NCBI GenBank assembly: GCA_020634615.1
Contig: JACKBI010000010.1
Coordinates: 62,001 to 126,000, forward strand
Reading direction: 5' to 3'
DNA from: Anaerolineales bacterium
GTDB taxonomy: Bacteria; Chloroflexota; Anaerolineae; JAAEKA01
Length of the DNA: 64,000 bases
The translations under genes and the position numbers were made by a program. Positions 1 to 8,248 of this stretch are shown piece by piece. Numbering within the stretch: the first letter of the stretch is position 1; each line of letters begins with the position of its first letter. The notes below the pieces were generated by a model. It made no database searches and was not told the origin of the DNA. It saw only the letters and a list, made by a program, of their open reading frames with translations.

Positions 1-333
1 TCCAATATCTTCCCCTGGCCGCTCGGTCCAGAGCAGTCAGTGCTCTATGGTTGGATATTTCTGGGCGCTGCGCTGTATTTTACCTACGGCGTCGTCAAGC
101 CTGTGTGGGGCAATGCGGTTGGCCAACTTCTCGGCTTCCTGGCGTACGATCTGGTGTTGATCATCCCCTTCCTGCGCCATTTCGCCACCGTCAAGCCGGA
201 ACTGCGCATCAACCTGACCGTCTACACAGCGGTGCTGATCTACAGCGGCTTGTTGGCGATCTGGTTCCTGTTTGTCAACCGGTCCACGCGCTTCACATCT
301 GGCAAGAGCGAAGCCGTTTCAGATGCACCGTGA
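1..333 (+). CDS. partial multi-spanning membrane protein (C-terminal end)
   Basis: The frame is open from the first base and stops with TGA at 331-333, so the start lies upstream of the window. The visible 110 residues begin SNIFPWPLGPEQSVLYGW and contain three likely membrane helices (roughly residues 16-35, 42-60 and 70-92), then a short polar tail. The family is not recognised. It converges on sdaAB, with only 6 bp between the two stop codons. A GTG at 40 is in frame but is probably internal, because coding continues upstream of it. Confidence 0.6.
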   Translation, partial: SNIFPWPLGPEQSVLYGWIFLGAALYFTYGVVKPVWGNAVGQLLGFLAYDLVLIIPFLRHFATVKPELRINLTVYTAVLIYSGLLAIWFLFVNRSTRFTSGKSEAVSDAP

Positions 334-339
334 TGCCGG

Positions 340-1017
340 TCACGCTTCGACTTTCGGGACGTAGCGCGCCCACAGCACCCAGTCGTAATCCTCGAACGCT
401 TCCAGGATCTCCGGGTCTACCGGCTGGTCGGTTTCGATGACCATGATCGCCTTGCCGCCGCGCCGGTCACGTTCGATGCGCAGGAAGGCGATGTTAATCC
501 CCTGGCGCAGCATCCAGCCCGTGACCGAGTTGACGGTGCCGGGCCGGTCCTCAGCCACCACCAGCAATGTGTCGTATTCGCACCCGAACTGGACCTGGTA
601 GCCGTCAACCGAGTCGATCTTGACCATGCCGCCGCCGACCGAACTGCCGGTGACCTGCACGCGCCGCTGGCCGTCGGTCAACGTCAGTCGAGCGGTATTG
701 GGGTGGACGTCCTCGCCCAGATCGACGGTCTCGAAACGGAAGGTCATTCCGGCTTGCTCGGCCAGCTCGAAGCTGTCGCGCAGGTTGGGATCATCGGCCG
801 GCATGCCGAGCAGGCCCGCCATGATTCCCCTGTCAGTGCCGTGTCCCTTGCCGGTGTGAGCAAAGGAGCCGTGCAGTTCGATCAGAACCTCGGTCGGTTG
901 GCTGCCGAGGATGGCGCGCGCCACCTGCCCCAATCGCACCGCGCCGGCGGTGTGCGAACTGGACGGGCCGACCATGATCGGGCCGATGATGTCGAAGGCG
1001 GAAATGTCGCGGGTCAT
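340..1017 (-). CDS. sdaAB: L-serine dehydratase, iron-sulfur type, beta subunit
   Basis: The product is 225 residues and would pair with an alpha subunit (SdaAA, not in this window) to deaminate L-serine to pyruvate and ammonia in the cytoplasm. The N-terminal part carries the family hallmark IGPIMVGPSSSHTAGAVRLG (about residues 9-28). The C-terminal third is an ACT domain (about 148-220, DRPGTVNSVTGWMLRQGINI), likely a serine-sensing module. The ATG at 1017 is preferred over a longer frame starting at 1083 because an AGAGAGG-type ribosome site lies about 12 bases upstream and the family starts here. A promoter at 1059-1087 fits this start. Assignment is firm; regulation by serine is inferred from the ACT domain. 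Confidence 0.9.
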   Translation of the reverse strand: MTRDISAFDIIGPIMVGPSSSHTAGAVRLGQVARAILGSQPTEVLIELHGSFAHTGKGHGTDRGIMAGLLGMPADDPNLRDSFELAEQAGMTFRFETVDLGEDVHPNTARLTLTDGQRRVQVTGSSVGGGMVKIDSVDGYQVQFGCEYDTLLVVAEDRPGTVNSVTGWMLRQGINIAFLRIERDRRGGKAIMVIETDQPVDPEILEAFEDYDWVLWARYVPKVEA

Positions 1018-1058
1018 CTGTTGATGCTGCCTCTCTCGTATGGGGTGCGCAGACCGCG

Positions 1059-1087
1059 ATTCTATATCAACTACGGTCCCCACGCAA
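1059..1087 (-). promoter_or_regulatory. promoter of sdaAB
   Basis: On the minus strand: TTGCGT, 17 bp, TAGAAT. It diverges from the promoter at 1109-1137, leaving about 20 bp between the two -35 boxes. Confidence 0.6.
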
Positions 1088-1108
1088 TCCCGGCTGATAC
1101 GCTGGCAC

Positions 1109-1137
1109 TTGCGATGTTCTTGCTACGCTGATATGAT
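1109..1137 (+). promoter_or_regulatory. promoter of the DUF333 lipoprotein gene
   Basis: TTGCGA, 17 bp, TATGAT. The expected start of transcription near 1144 gives a leader of about 43 bases that contains the GGAGGTG ribosome site at 1168-1174. Confidence 0.6.
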
Positions 1138-1186
1138 ATCATTGTCGAATGACCGCAACCAATCAACGGAGGTGAAAAGAACTGCT

Positions 1187-2209
1187 ATGAAGACATGGAT
1201 GATAGTCTGCCTTGTTCTCGTTCTGCTTTTGACGGCTGCCTGCACGACCCCGCCGGTAGCGCCGGCTACACAGGCAACCGCTACGACGATGCCGGCGACG
1301 GTGAGTGCGCCCACCGAGGCTGCCACAGCCGCGCCGGCGACCGATACTACCGTCGCCGCGACCGCCACGACGGAGCCGGTGACGACAACCGCAACTGCTG
1401 AGACCGCTGCAGCCTGGGAACCTCTCGACCCTGAAGCTTGCGCCGCGTTGGCGCAGGAAATGTCAAAGGCGCTGGGCGTCGAAGTGACGCAGGGCAATGC
1501 GCCGGTCGGCGACCCCACAACCGGGGAAAGCGGCATGGGCTGCCAGGCGACGGCTACCGGTACCGGCGAACAGTTTGCCAGTCCTGACGCGGTGGTGGCC
1601 AGTCTGGCAGACATGCTGTCAGCGCAAGGCTGGCAGGAGGATCCCATGCTCGCGGCCGGTGGACCTACCGGCATGGGCAAGGGGTTCCGCAAGGACAACG
1701 CGATGTGTGCGGCTGCTGCCCAATGGTCGCCGGACGCCTCGGCCAACTGCCCGACCGACCAGCCGATCTCGGCCTGCAACGTGACACCCGCCCAGCAGCA
1801 GTACACCGTGTCCCTGACCTGCGGTCAGCAGGTTTCTCAAGGTGCAGCTACCCCGACAGGCACCGCTGGGCTCGCCAATCCTGCGTCTGAAAACTGCGTC
1901 GCCCAAGGCGGCACAGTATCCATCCAGGAGCGCGGCGATGGCGGGCAGTACGGCGTCTGCCTCTTCGAGGACAACTTGCAGTGCGAGGAATGGGCGATGT
2001 TGCGCGGCGACTGCCCGGTAGGCGGGATCAAGGTCACGGGCTACGTGACGCCGGCCGCCCAGTATTGCGCAATCACCGGCGGGACCTATACCGTCACCAG
2101 TGAAAGCGGCGCTGAGAACGAGCAGGGCACATGCACGTTCAAGGATGGCAGCGAGTGCGACGTTTGGGCCTACTACAACGGCCAGTGCGCGCCGTCAACT
2201 CAGTCGTAG
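1187..2209 (+). CDS. DUF333-type lipoprotein, tandem domains
   Basis: The protein has 340 residues. It starts at ATG 1187 behind a strong GGAGGTG site; a longer frame to 1040 lacks a ribosome site. A signal peptide ends in a lipobox (LLTAAC, Cys about 19), followed by a Thr/Ala/Pro-rich linker of about 60 residues. The middle part is a cysteine-containing domain I do not recognise. The C-terminal part has two DUF333-like repeats (about 235-285 and 290-337), each with the pattern of a cysteine, GG, GxC and CxxWA (for example YGVCLFEDNLQCEEWA). DUF333 proteins are small exported proteins of unknown function. It probably sits on the outer face of the membrane. It stands alone between divergent sdaAB and a terminator. 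Confidence 0.7.
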   Translation: MKTWMIVCLVLVLLLTAACTTPPVAPATQATATTMPATVSAPTEAATAAPATDTTVAATATTEPVTTTATAETAAAWEPLDPEACAALAQEMSKALGVEVTQGNAPVGDPTTGESGMGCQATATGTGEQFASPDAVVASLADMLSAQGWQEDPMLAAGGPTGMGKGFRKDNAMCAAAAQWSPDASANCPTDQPISACNVTPAQQQYTVSLTCGQQVSQGAATPTGTAGLANPASENCVAQGGTVSIQERGDGGQYGVCLFEDNLQCEEWAMLRGDCPVGGIKVTGYVTPAAQYCAITGGTYTVTSESGAENEQGTCTFKDGSECDVWAYYNGQCAPSTQS

Positions 2210-2253
2210 ACTGGCCGCCGGCTTTCAGCTAGCTGCGTCTGTTTAGCGACTGA

Positions 2254-2288
2254 AAATGCGCGAGCACCGCACGGTGTCTCGCGCATTT
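2254..2288. terminator. bidirectional intrinsic terminator
   Basis: A nearly perfect hairpin. The outer arms AAATGCGCGAG (2254-2264) and CTCGCGCATTT (2278-2288) enclose CACCG/CGGTG. The A and T runs at the ends suit termination of both converging genes (ends at 2209 and 2303). Confidence 0.75.
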
Positions 2289-2302
2289 CGCGTGCTACAA
2301 CA

Positions 2303-2773
2303 TCACGCTTGCCTGACAGGACCGACGCCATAGGCTGCCCTGGTTGGTCTATAAAGCAGCCAGGACAGGCCCAGCAATGGCTGGATCAGCGGAAAGAAGC
2401 CATAGTCCATGCCGAACCGGCTCCAGGCGGTGTGGCCCAGCAGGTCAGGCGCCAGGATGCTGAGAGTACCGACAGTCAGCACACCGATGGCCTCGATGCT
2501 GAGGGCCGTCACTGAGACACGCCAGGCGCGCGGGCTGCGCTTGAAGAATCCCACTGCGGCCACCAGGTAAAGCAGCGAGGAGAAGATCGACAACGCAGGC
2601 GCCAGCTTGGGCAGGTCGTCGCGGAAGAACAACTGATAGACGCCGCGCGCGCCGGTGGATAGCGCCAGCAAGGGGTAGGAAATGCCGAGCACGTAGCCGA
2701 TCGCGCTCATGAAGCGCGAGATGGTGGTCTCCGTTTCCTCGGCGGATGGTGCAATCGGTGTTTCGGTAGACAT
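2303..2773 (-). CDS. small integral membrane protein, unknown function
   Basis: The product is 156 residues. A short acidic N-terminus is followed by four predicted membrane helices (about 20-40, 61-80, 90-110 and 122-141). No catalytic motif is visible and the family is not recognised. The start ATG at 2773 has only a weak GAGACG ribosome site. Upstream (2806-2820) is a small hairpin, AGCCC tttac GGGCT, resembling one at 46329-46343. The gene shares the terminator at 2254-2288 with the converging lipoprotein gene. Confidence 0.55.
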   Translation of the reverse strand: MSTETPIAPSAEETETTISRFMSAIGYVLGISYPLLALSTGARGVYQLFFRDDLPKLAPALSIFSSLLYLVAAVGFFKRSPRAWRVSVTALSIEAIGVLTVGTLSILAPDLLGHTAWSRFGMDYGFFPLIQPLLGLSWLLYRPTRAAYGVGPVRQA

Positions 2774-2903
2774 AAATACGTCTCGTTATTTCTGCCGGTG
2801 TGGTCAGCCCTTTACGGGCTACAAGCAAAGTCCGGCTGGTGGGGCGTCATGTAACGGCTAAGGACCGGACACAGCTTGATTTTCGCTGACTTCGCCCGCC
2901 GCG

Positions 2904-3476
2904 TCAAGACTGCGAAGCGCTGCTCTCGCGGAACCGCTCCATCCAGTGTTCGGGGTGGGGCAGCTCGGTGAAATCAAACTTTCGGTACAGATCGTGGGCA
3001 TCGCGGGTGGTCAGCAACAGCCGGCGGCAGCGGGAGATGTCTGGATGCTCCAGGCTGCTGCCCACCAGCCAGACGCCAAGCCCCTGGCCACGGTACTCCT
3101 CCAGCACATACACGTCCATCAGGTAGGCGAAGCGGGTTCGGTCGGTGGCGTAGCGCAGATAGCCGATCTGCCGCGTACCGTCGAACATGCCGAAACAGAG
3201 CGAGTGGCGCATGGCTCGTTGTACCGTTTCCTTGTCAATTCCCGGCGACCAGTAGGCGCGGGTCAACATCGCGTGGATTGCGTCCAGATCCATGGCCGTC
3301 GTGTCGGTGGTGATGCGAAAGTTGTCGCGCTGCCACTCGCGGACATCGGCAAGCTCAACCTGGCGTCTCCTATCGCGCTGCCGCCACCAGAGAACAATCG
3401 CTGCCGCGGCTGCCGCGTAGAAACCCACAAGGCAAACAACGATCAACCATTCCACGATGGAGATCCGTGGTTCCAT
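2904..3476 (-). CDS. membrane-anchored GNAT N-acetyltransferase
   Basis: The product is 190 residues. An N-terminal membrane helix (about 8-30) and a basic stretch precede a GNAT domain (about 50-180). The acetyl-CoA loop is visible as EEYRGQGLGVWLVG (about 128-141), and the region SLCFGMFDGTRQIGYLRYATD is typical of the single-domain DVLEEY subfamily. The substrate is unknown. A membrane anchor is unusual for this subfamily, which is normally soluble and about 140 residues long, so the true start could be an internal codon. ATG 3476 has a GGAG site 9 bases upstream and begins 4 bp after the MFS gene ends, implying co-translation with that transporter. Confidence 0.75.
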   Translation of the reverse strand: MEPRISIVEWLIVVCLVGFYAAAAAAIVLWWRQRDRRRQVELADVREWQRDNFRITTDTTAMDLDAIHAMLTRAYWSPGIDKETVQRAMRHSLCFGMFDGTRQIGYLRYATDRTRFAYLMDVYVLEEYRGQGLGVWLVGSSLEHPDISRCRRLLLTTRDAHDLYRKFDFTELPHPEHWMERFRESSASQS

Positions 3477-3480
3477 AGGT

Positions 3481-4767
3481 TCACTCCGTTACAGAATCGA
3501 CGACGGGCAGCACTCTGATCGTCCGCACGGGCGAGGCGAGCAGGATCGCTGTAGCAATCCAACTTCCCGTGGCTGCAATGAAGAGCGTCGGTCGCAGGCC
3601 GAGTCTTTCGCCCAACAGCCCGCCCAGCAAAAAGCCGATTGGTCCGACCACAGCAACGATCACCTGGAAACTGGCGTTGACCCGGCCCAGCAGCCGGTCT
3701 GGTGTTGCTGCCTGGCGCAGGCTGACTGCATTGATAAAGAAGATCATTAGCATCGTGTCGCCTGCGATCTGCGCGAACAGCAGGATGGCTGTCACTTGCG
3801 GGACTGATCCGAACGCCAGCGGCGTCAGCAGCGCCGTGACTGCGTGTACGGCCATGCCGCTGATCAGCGCCGGTCCAACGCCGATGCGCCGGGTTACACG
3901 GTCAGCACTGGCCGCTCCGATCAGCGCGCCGACGCCGCCGGCTGAGATGACTACACCCAGCAGCACCGGTGTCAATCCCAGACTGCGGATCACGTAAAGG
4001 CTATAGAGCGCTCCAAAGAAGCTGCCCAGCAGGTTGAAGACAGCCGTCGCGGCCAGCAACGCCAGCAACACCTGGCTACTGCGCACCGTTCTCATTCCCT
4101 CGACGATCTCGCTGGTCATGCTCGGCGTCTGGCCGTCTCCCTGAGACAGCGGCTCAGGCGTACGGATGCGCGCCAGCAGCAGCGCTGAGACGATGTAGCT
4201 CCCGGAGTCCACCAGGATGGCGAACGGCGCGGTGATCGCCTGCACCAGCACGCCGCCGATGGCGGGACCGCCGATTTCAGCCAGCGAGTCGCTGATACCC
4301 AGCTTGCTGTTGCCCTCCACCAGTTGATCGCGGCTGGTGACCGCCGGCAGAAAGGAGTTGTCGGCCACTTCGAAGAAGACGGTGAGTGCCTTGACGACCA
4401 TGGAGACCAGCACAAGCTGCACGAAGCTGAGTATGCCAAACACGGCCGCGGCAGGAATGGTGACAAGCGCGGCTGCCCGCAACAGGTCGCTGGCGATCAT
4501 GATCGGTTTGCGGCGCATCCGGTCCACCCAGACACCGGCCGGCAAGCCGATGATCAGCGCCGGAATGCCGGCCAGCGCCCCCAGCAGTCCCAGCTGCATC
4601 GGGGTTGCGTTGAGGGTGAGGATGGCTGCCAGCGAGATCGCGGTGCCTGAGATCTCCGAGCCGAATGCTGAGATAGTTTTACCGGACCACAGCTTCAGAA
4701 AGTCTCTGTTGCGCCAGAGGCTGCGCTTCTGCGGCAGTGTCTGTGCGGGTTGGTTGGCCTCGAACAT
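3481..4767 (-). CDS. MFS transporter, EntS-like (MFS_3 type)
   Basis: The product is 428 residues with about 12 hydrophobic helices. It begins MFEANQPAQTLPQKRSLWRN and the first helix motif is FLKLWSGKTISAFGSEISGT, as in enterobactin-exporter-like MFS proteins. The loop PAGVWVDRMRRKPIM between helices 2 and 3 is the MFS signature. The substrate cannot be told. ATG 4767 is preferred over an ORF extension to 5022 because TATAAT at 4777-4782 (minus strand) lies 9 bases before it, so the mRNA would be almost leaderless. It is followed by the GNAT gene after 4 bp. An export pump paired with an acetyltransferase suggests a resistance or metabolite-efflux role, which is inference. Confidence 0.8.
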   Translation of the reverse strand: MFEANQPAQTLPQKRSLWRNRDFLKLWSGKTISAFGSEISGTAISLAAILTLNATPMQLGLLGALAGIPALIIGLPAGVWVDRMRRKPIMIASDLLRAAALVTIPAAAVFGILSFVQLVLVSMVVKALTVFFEVADNSFLPAVTSRDQLVEGNSKLGISDSLAEIGGPAIGGVLVQAITAPFAILVDSGSYIVSALLLARIRTPEPLSQGDGQTPSMTSEIVEGMRTVRSSQVLLALLAATAVFNLLGSFFGALYSLYVIRSLGLTPVLLGVVISAGGVGALIGAASADRVTRRIGVGPALISGMAVHAVTALLTPLAFGSVPQVTAILLFAQIAGDTMLMIFFINAVSLRQAATPDRLLGRVNASFQVIVAVVGPIGFLLGGLLGERLGLRPTLFIAATGSWIATAILLASPVRTIRVLPVVDSVTE

Positions 4768-4840
4768 GGTCGGCCCATTATACTTGAAACCTGCCGTGAA
4801 ACCATTGCGCCGCACCATGGGATTACCCTTCGGCGACGCT

Positions 4841-4868
4841 TTGTTCAACGCAGTACCTGTGGTACACT
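4841..4868 (+). promoter_or_regulatory. likely promoter of the Crp/Fnr gene
   Basis: TTGTTC, 16 bp, TACACT. A short inverted repeat, GTAC ctgtg GTAC, lies immediately before and in the -10 and could be an autoregulatory site. Predicted transcription starts about 15 bases before ATG 4890. Confidence 0.45.
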
Positions 4869-4889
4869 CGCGATGACGCCCGACCAAGA

Positions 4890-5603
4890 ATGTCGTTTCA
4901 GCCACACTCGCCGATGAGCACTGTCCTCTCAGTCCGTGACCTACGAGCACGGGTCCGCCAGATTCGCTATTTCCAGGTGTTGCCGCCGGCCGGCGAGCAG
5001 GAGTTACTGGCCGCGTTTTCAATGCGCAAGTACGCTGCCGGTGAAATCGTCATGCTCGAGGGGGAACAGCCTCCGTACCTCTACATCGTCGCCAGCGGCG
5101 TCATCAAGATCAGCCGGGTCTCACAGGAAGGTCGGGAGTACATCATGCGCCTGGCGCCGCCCGGCGAAACCTTCAACGAGGTAGGCGTCCTGGACGGCGC
5201 GCCCAATCCCGCCACTGCCACCGCTCACACGGATGCTGCGTTGTGGCAGGTCGCCCGTTTGGACCTGCAGCGCATCGCGGCCCGCTACCCGGAGCTAAGC
5301 TGGGCGCTGGCCGAACAGGTGGCCAGCATGGCGCGCCATCTGGTGAACCTGGTGGAAGACCTGTCGATGCGAACGGTCAAGGGGCGGGTGGCGCGTCTGC
5401 TGCTGGATGAAGCGCAGGCTAGCCACGAGGACGTGGTGCCGCGGCTGCTCACGCAGGAGGAGATGGCAGCGCGGCTGGGCACCGTGCGCGAGATGGTTGG
5501 GCGGGCGCTGCGCAGCCTGGCCGCCGAAGGCGTCATCGAGTTCGACCGCCACCGCATCGTCATCCTCGACCCCGAACGGCTGGCGCAGGAGGCAGAGGTC
5601 TAG
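4890..5603 (+). CDS. Crp/Fnr family transcription regulator
   Basis: The product is 237 residues. It has a cyclic-nucleotide-type beta-barrel (about 25-140), a dimer helix (about 140-165) and a winged helix-turn-helix (about 180-232; TQEEMAARLGTVREMVGRAL is the recognition motif). The protein has no cysteine at all, so it cannot carry an FNR-type Fe-S cluster; a heme-based NO/O2 sensor (DNR/NnrR-like) or another ligand is more likely. The E-x-x-S-R triad of FNR is replaced by E-M-V-G-R. It lies just before the ferredoxin and nos genes and is followed by its own terminator. A perfect FNR-type half-site palindrome is present in the ctaA promoter (19233-19246). An alternative start is ATG 4914; neither start has a clear ribosome site. 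Confidence 0.85.
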   Translation: MSFQPHSPMSTVLSVRDLRARVRQIRYFQVLPPAGEQELLAAFSMRKYAAGEIVMLEGEQPPYLYIVASGVIKISRVSQEGREYIMRLAPPGETFNEVGVLDGAPNPATATAHTDAALWQVARLDLQRIAARYPELSWALAEQVASMARHLVNLVEDLSMRTVKGRVARLLLDEAQASHEDVVPRLLTQEEMAARLGTVREMVGRALRSLAAEGVIEFDRHRIVILDPERLAQEAEV

Positions 5604-5636
5604 CGAGTGCACAGGCAACCCTATCGGTTCTTTTGA

Positions 5637-5667
5637 CCCACAGGACGCAAGACCCTGTGGGTTTTTT
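5637..5667 (+). terminator. intrinsic terminator after the Crp/Fnr gene
   Basis: CCCACAGG (5637-5644) pairs with CCTGTGGG (5654-5661), followed by six T. Confidence 0.85.
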
Positions 5668-5777
5668 GATTCCCGGTGAGACTTTTGTCGCAGCGCGTCG
5701 GTGTGCAACTTGGTACAATGGCGAATGTGAAGGAAACGAGACTGGCCGCCGATACGATCTGGAGTACTACCCGAACC

Positions 5778-6017
5778 ATGGACCCACTGCCAACCATCGA
5801 CCAAGCACTGTGTACCGGCTGCCATCGCTGTGTGGAGATTTGTCCCACCAGGGCGCTGGATCAGCGCAAAGGCAAGGCGTTCATGCGCTTTCCTGATCTC
5901 TGCACCTACTGCACGGTATGTGAGGACATCTGCCCGGCCAATGCAATTGCCCTGCCGTTTCTGATCGTGCTTGCCCCTGGTCTTCCTTCGCCCCGCTCAA
6001 TCGCCGGTGAACGGTGA
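5778..6017 (+). CDS. 2[4Fe-4S] ferredoxin-like protein of the nos cluster
   Basis: The product is 79 residues with two clusters of the form CxxCxxCxxxCP (CTGCHRCVEICP and CTYCTVCEDICP), the signature of a dicluster ferredoxin; it has no signal peptide and should be cytoplasmic. The tail after residue 60 is hydrophobic and proline-rich. I chose ATG 5778 because the fold begins a few residues later; in-frame starts at 5676 and 5718 would add an unconserved leader, and none has an ideal ribosome site. Lying between the regulator and nosZ, it may supply electrons for maturation or a reductase step, as ferredoxin-like proteins do in other clade II nos clusters. That role is inference. Confidence 0.7.
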   Translation: MDPLPTIDQALCTGCHRCVEICPTRALDQRKGKAFMRFPDLCTYCTVCEDICPANAIALPFLIVLAPGLPSPRSIAGER

Positions 6018-6156
6018 CCAGTCATCAGTCAACGGTAATCGGAAATAAGTAATCAGTCCGGGCGCTTATCAACGGCTTACCAGTCTACCAAGCTACCAAT
6101 CTACCAACCCGCTACTCTACCTACCCCACCCACCTTTGGATCAGGAGGAGCTACTC
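6018..6156. other. gene-free stretch before nosZ, low complexity
   Basis: The stretch holds degenerate short repeats (variants of GGTAATCAGT and of CTACCAATCTACCAA) and ends with the strong AGGAGGAG ribosome site at 6143-6150. No clear promoter or FNR box is seen. Similar wording recurs at 8140-8180 and 12140-12194 between other nos genes. Confidence 0.5.
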
Positions 6157-8139
6157 ATGAAACGCATTGTTGTTCTTGCTTTCGTCCTCGTCATGTTGGC
6201 ATCGCTGATGTTGGGATGCTCGAAAGACGACAAGACGCCCACGCCCGCCCCAGACAGCCAGGGCGGCTTGCCGGCCGACTCGATGGCGATCGCTGCCGAG
6301 CGCGGCCTCACCCCCGACGATATCAACGCTGCCCTGATGACCTACACTCCCAGCGGAACATGGGATGAGTACATCACCTTCATGTCCGGTGGTCACTCAG
6401 GCAACCTGATAGCCGTCGGCGTGCCGTCGATGCGAATTCTCAAGAATATCGCAGTCTTCACCCCGGAGGCATGGCAGGGCTACGGCTTCGGGAACACAGA
6501 AATTGAGCAGATGCTGGACGCCGGCAATGTGGACGGCGAGACGATTCGCATGGGCGACTCGCACCATCCGGCCCTCAGCGAAACCGCCGGCGACTACGAC
6601 GGTCAGTGGATCTTCATCAACGACAAGAACAGCGCCCGCGTCGCCGTCATCGATCTGCGCGACTTCGAAACCAAGCAGATCGTGAAAGATCCCAACATCA
6701 TCAGCAACCACGGCGCGACCTTCGTGTCGCCCAACACCGACTATATCTTCCAGGGCGCACAGTACGCAACACCCTTCGGCTGGGAATATGCGCCTCTCTC
6801 CGAGTATCAGGAGAAGTACCGCGGCATGATGACCGCCTGGAAGTTCGACCGCGAGGCCGGACGTATCGACCCGTCGAAGTCGTTCAGCATCGAACTGCCG
6901 CCCTACTGGCAGGACCTGTGCGACGCCGGCAAGCTGGTCAGCGATGGCTGGGTGTTCTGCAACTCCTTCAACACCGAGATGGCCACGGGCGGCAACATGG
7001 AAGGCCAACCCAACTTCGAGGCCAGCGTCAGCCAGCGCGACATGGACTACATGCACATCATCGACTGGAAAAAGGCTGAGCAAGTCGTCGCAGCCGGTAA
7101 GACTGAGGAGATCAATGGCATGCCGGTGATTTCCATTCCTACAGCCATCGAGGAAGGCGTCCTGTATCTGGCGCCCGAGCCCAAGAGCCCGCACGGCATG
7201 GACGTCACCCCGGATGGCAAGTATCTTGTCGTGGCCGGCAAGCTCGACCCGCACGTCACCATCTACAGCTTCGACAAGATCCAGAAGGCCATCGCCAGCG
7301 GCAACTCGACCCCTGACGCCTTCGGCATCCCGATCCTCAACTTCGATGATGTCATGGTGGCGCAGTTGGAGGTCGGCCTGGGGCCGCTCCACACCCAGTT
7401 CGACGACAAGGGCAACGCCTACACCAGCCTCTTCCTGGACAGCATGGTGGCCAAATGGAAGCTGGGCGGCGACGATCCGGCCGCCTACGTCGTGCTCAAC
7501 AAGGTGCCCGTGCAGTACAACATCGGCCACCTGGTGGCTGCTGAAGGCGACACCGTGTCGCCCGATGGTAAGTACCTGATTGCGCTCAACAAGTGGGCGG
7601 TGGATCGTTTCACGCCGGTTGGCCCGCTGCTGCCGCAAAACGAGCAGCTCATCGACATCAGCGGCGACGCCATGAAGGTGATCTACGATATGCCGATGGG
7701 CGTTGGCGAGCCGCACTACGCCCAGATGATCAAGGCCGACAAGATCCACGCCATCAACACCTATCCCGAGGTCGGCTGGGATCCCATCAGCTGGCAGAAG
7801 TCTGAGTTTGCCACGCTCCCCGGCGAGGAACGCATCGAGCGCAATGGCAACGAGGTTGAGGTTTTCATGACTTCCGTGCGATCGCATCTGACGCCCGACC
7901 GGGTCGAAGTCAAACAAGGCGATCACGTCATCTGGCACATCACCAACGTGGAAACCGCGCAGGACGCGACCCACGGCTTCCAACTCGACGGTCACAACAT
8001 CAGCCTCAGCATTGAGCCTGGAGAGACTGCCAACTTCGAGTTCGATGCCACCAACAGCGGGACGTATCCGTACTACTGCACCGAGTTCTGCTCGGCCCTG
8101 CATCTGGAGATGATGGGTTACTTCCAGGTCGCACCGTGA
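6157..8139 (+). CDS. nosZ: nitrous-oxide reductase, clade II, lipoprotein form
   Basis: The enzyme reduces N2O to N2 on the outer face of the membrane. The product is 660 residues. A Sec signal peptide ends in a lipobox (LMLGC, Cys21) instead of the Tat signal of clade I enzymes. The seven-bladed propeller holds the CuZ ligands, including the DSHHP motif (about 134-138), HGATF, SPHGMDVTPDGKY, GPLHTQF and GEPHYAQM. The C-terminal cupredoxin domain carries the CuA motif CTEFCSALHLEMMG (Cys641, Cys645, His649, Met652), so both copper centres appear intact. ATG 6157 follows AGGAGGAG by 6 bases. It heads the operon nosZ - membrane protein - nosD - nosF - nosY - nosL - cytochrome c. Membrane anchoring by lipid is expected in a monoderm cell. 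Confidence 0.95.
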   Translation: MKRIVVLAFVLVMLASLMLGCSKDDKTPTPAPDSQGGLPADSMAIAAERGLTPDDINAALMTYTPSGTWDEYITFMSGGHSGNLIAVGVPSMRILKNIAVFTPEAWQGYGFGNTEIEQMLDAGNVDGETIRMGDSHHPALSETAGDYDGQWIFINDKNSARVAVIDLRDFETKQIVKDPNIISNHGATFVSPNTDYIFQGAQYATPFGWEYAPLSEYQEKYRGMMTAWKFDREAGRIDPSKSFSIELPPYWQDLCDAGKLVSDGWVFCNSFNTEMATGGNMEGQPNFEASVSQRDMDYMHIIDWKKAEQVVAAGKTEEINGMPVISIPTAIEEGVLYLAPEPKSPHGMDVTPDGKYLVVAGKLDPHVTIYSFDKIQKAIASGNSTPDAFGIPILNFDDVMVAQLEVGLGPLHTQFDDKGNAYTSLFLDSMVAKWKLGGDDPAAYVVLNKVPVQYNIGHLVAAEGDTVSPDGKYLIALNKWAVDRFTPVGPLLPQNEQLIDISGDAMKVIYDMPMGVGEPHYAQMIKADKIHAINTYPEVGWDPISWQKSEFATLPGEERIERNGNEVEVFMTSVRSHLTPDRVEVKQGDHVIWHITNVETAQDATHGFQLDGHNISLSIEPGETANFEFDATNSGTYPYYCTEFCSALHLEMMGYFQVAP

Positions 8140-8180
8140 CGAGCCGGTAATCAGTAAACGGTAAGCAGCAAAGAAAAGGG

Positions 8181-8215
8181 GTGATCATCCGGCGGTAACA
8201 CCGCCGGATGATCAC
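8181..8215. repeat. perfect 16-bp hairpin between nosZ and the next gene
   Basis: Arms 8181-8196 and 8200-8215 are exact reverse complements (GTGATCATCCGGCGGT) with a 3-base loop. No T tract follows; instead a run of GATCACC direct repeats extends to 8233. It could stabilise the nosZ 3' end or act as a partial terminator that lowers expression of downstream maturation genes. Confidence 0.7.
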
Positions 8216-8248
8216 CGATCACCGATCACCGACCAAAGGAAGCCAGCC

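Noticed and set aside
5700..5720. Promoter with TACAAT in front of the ferredoxin gene
   Set aside because: No acceptable -35 lies 16-18 bp upstream; kept out of the feature list.
6397..8103. 568-codon open frame antisense to nosZ
   Set aside because: It is a GC-rich shadow of nosZ with no domain; nosZ motifs are intact on the plus strand.
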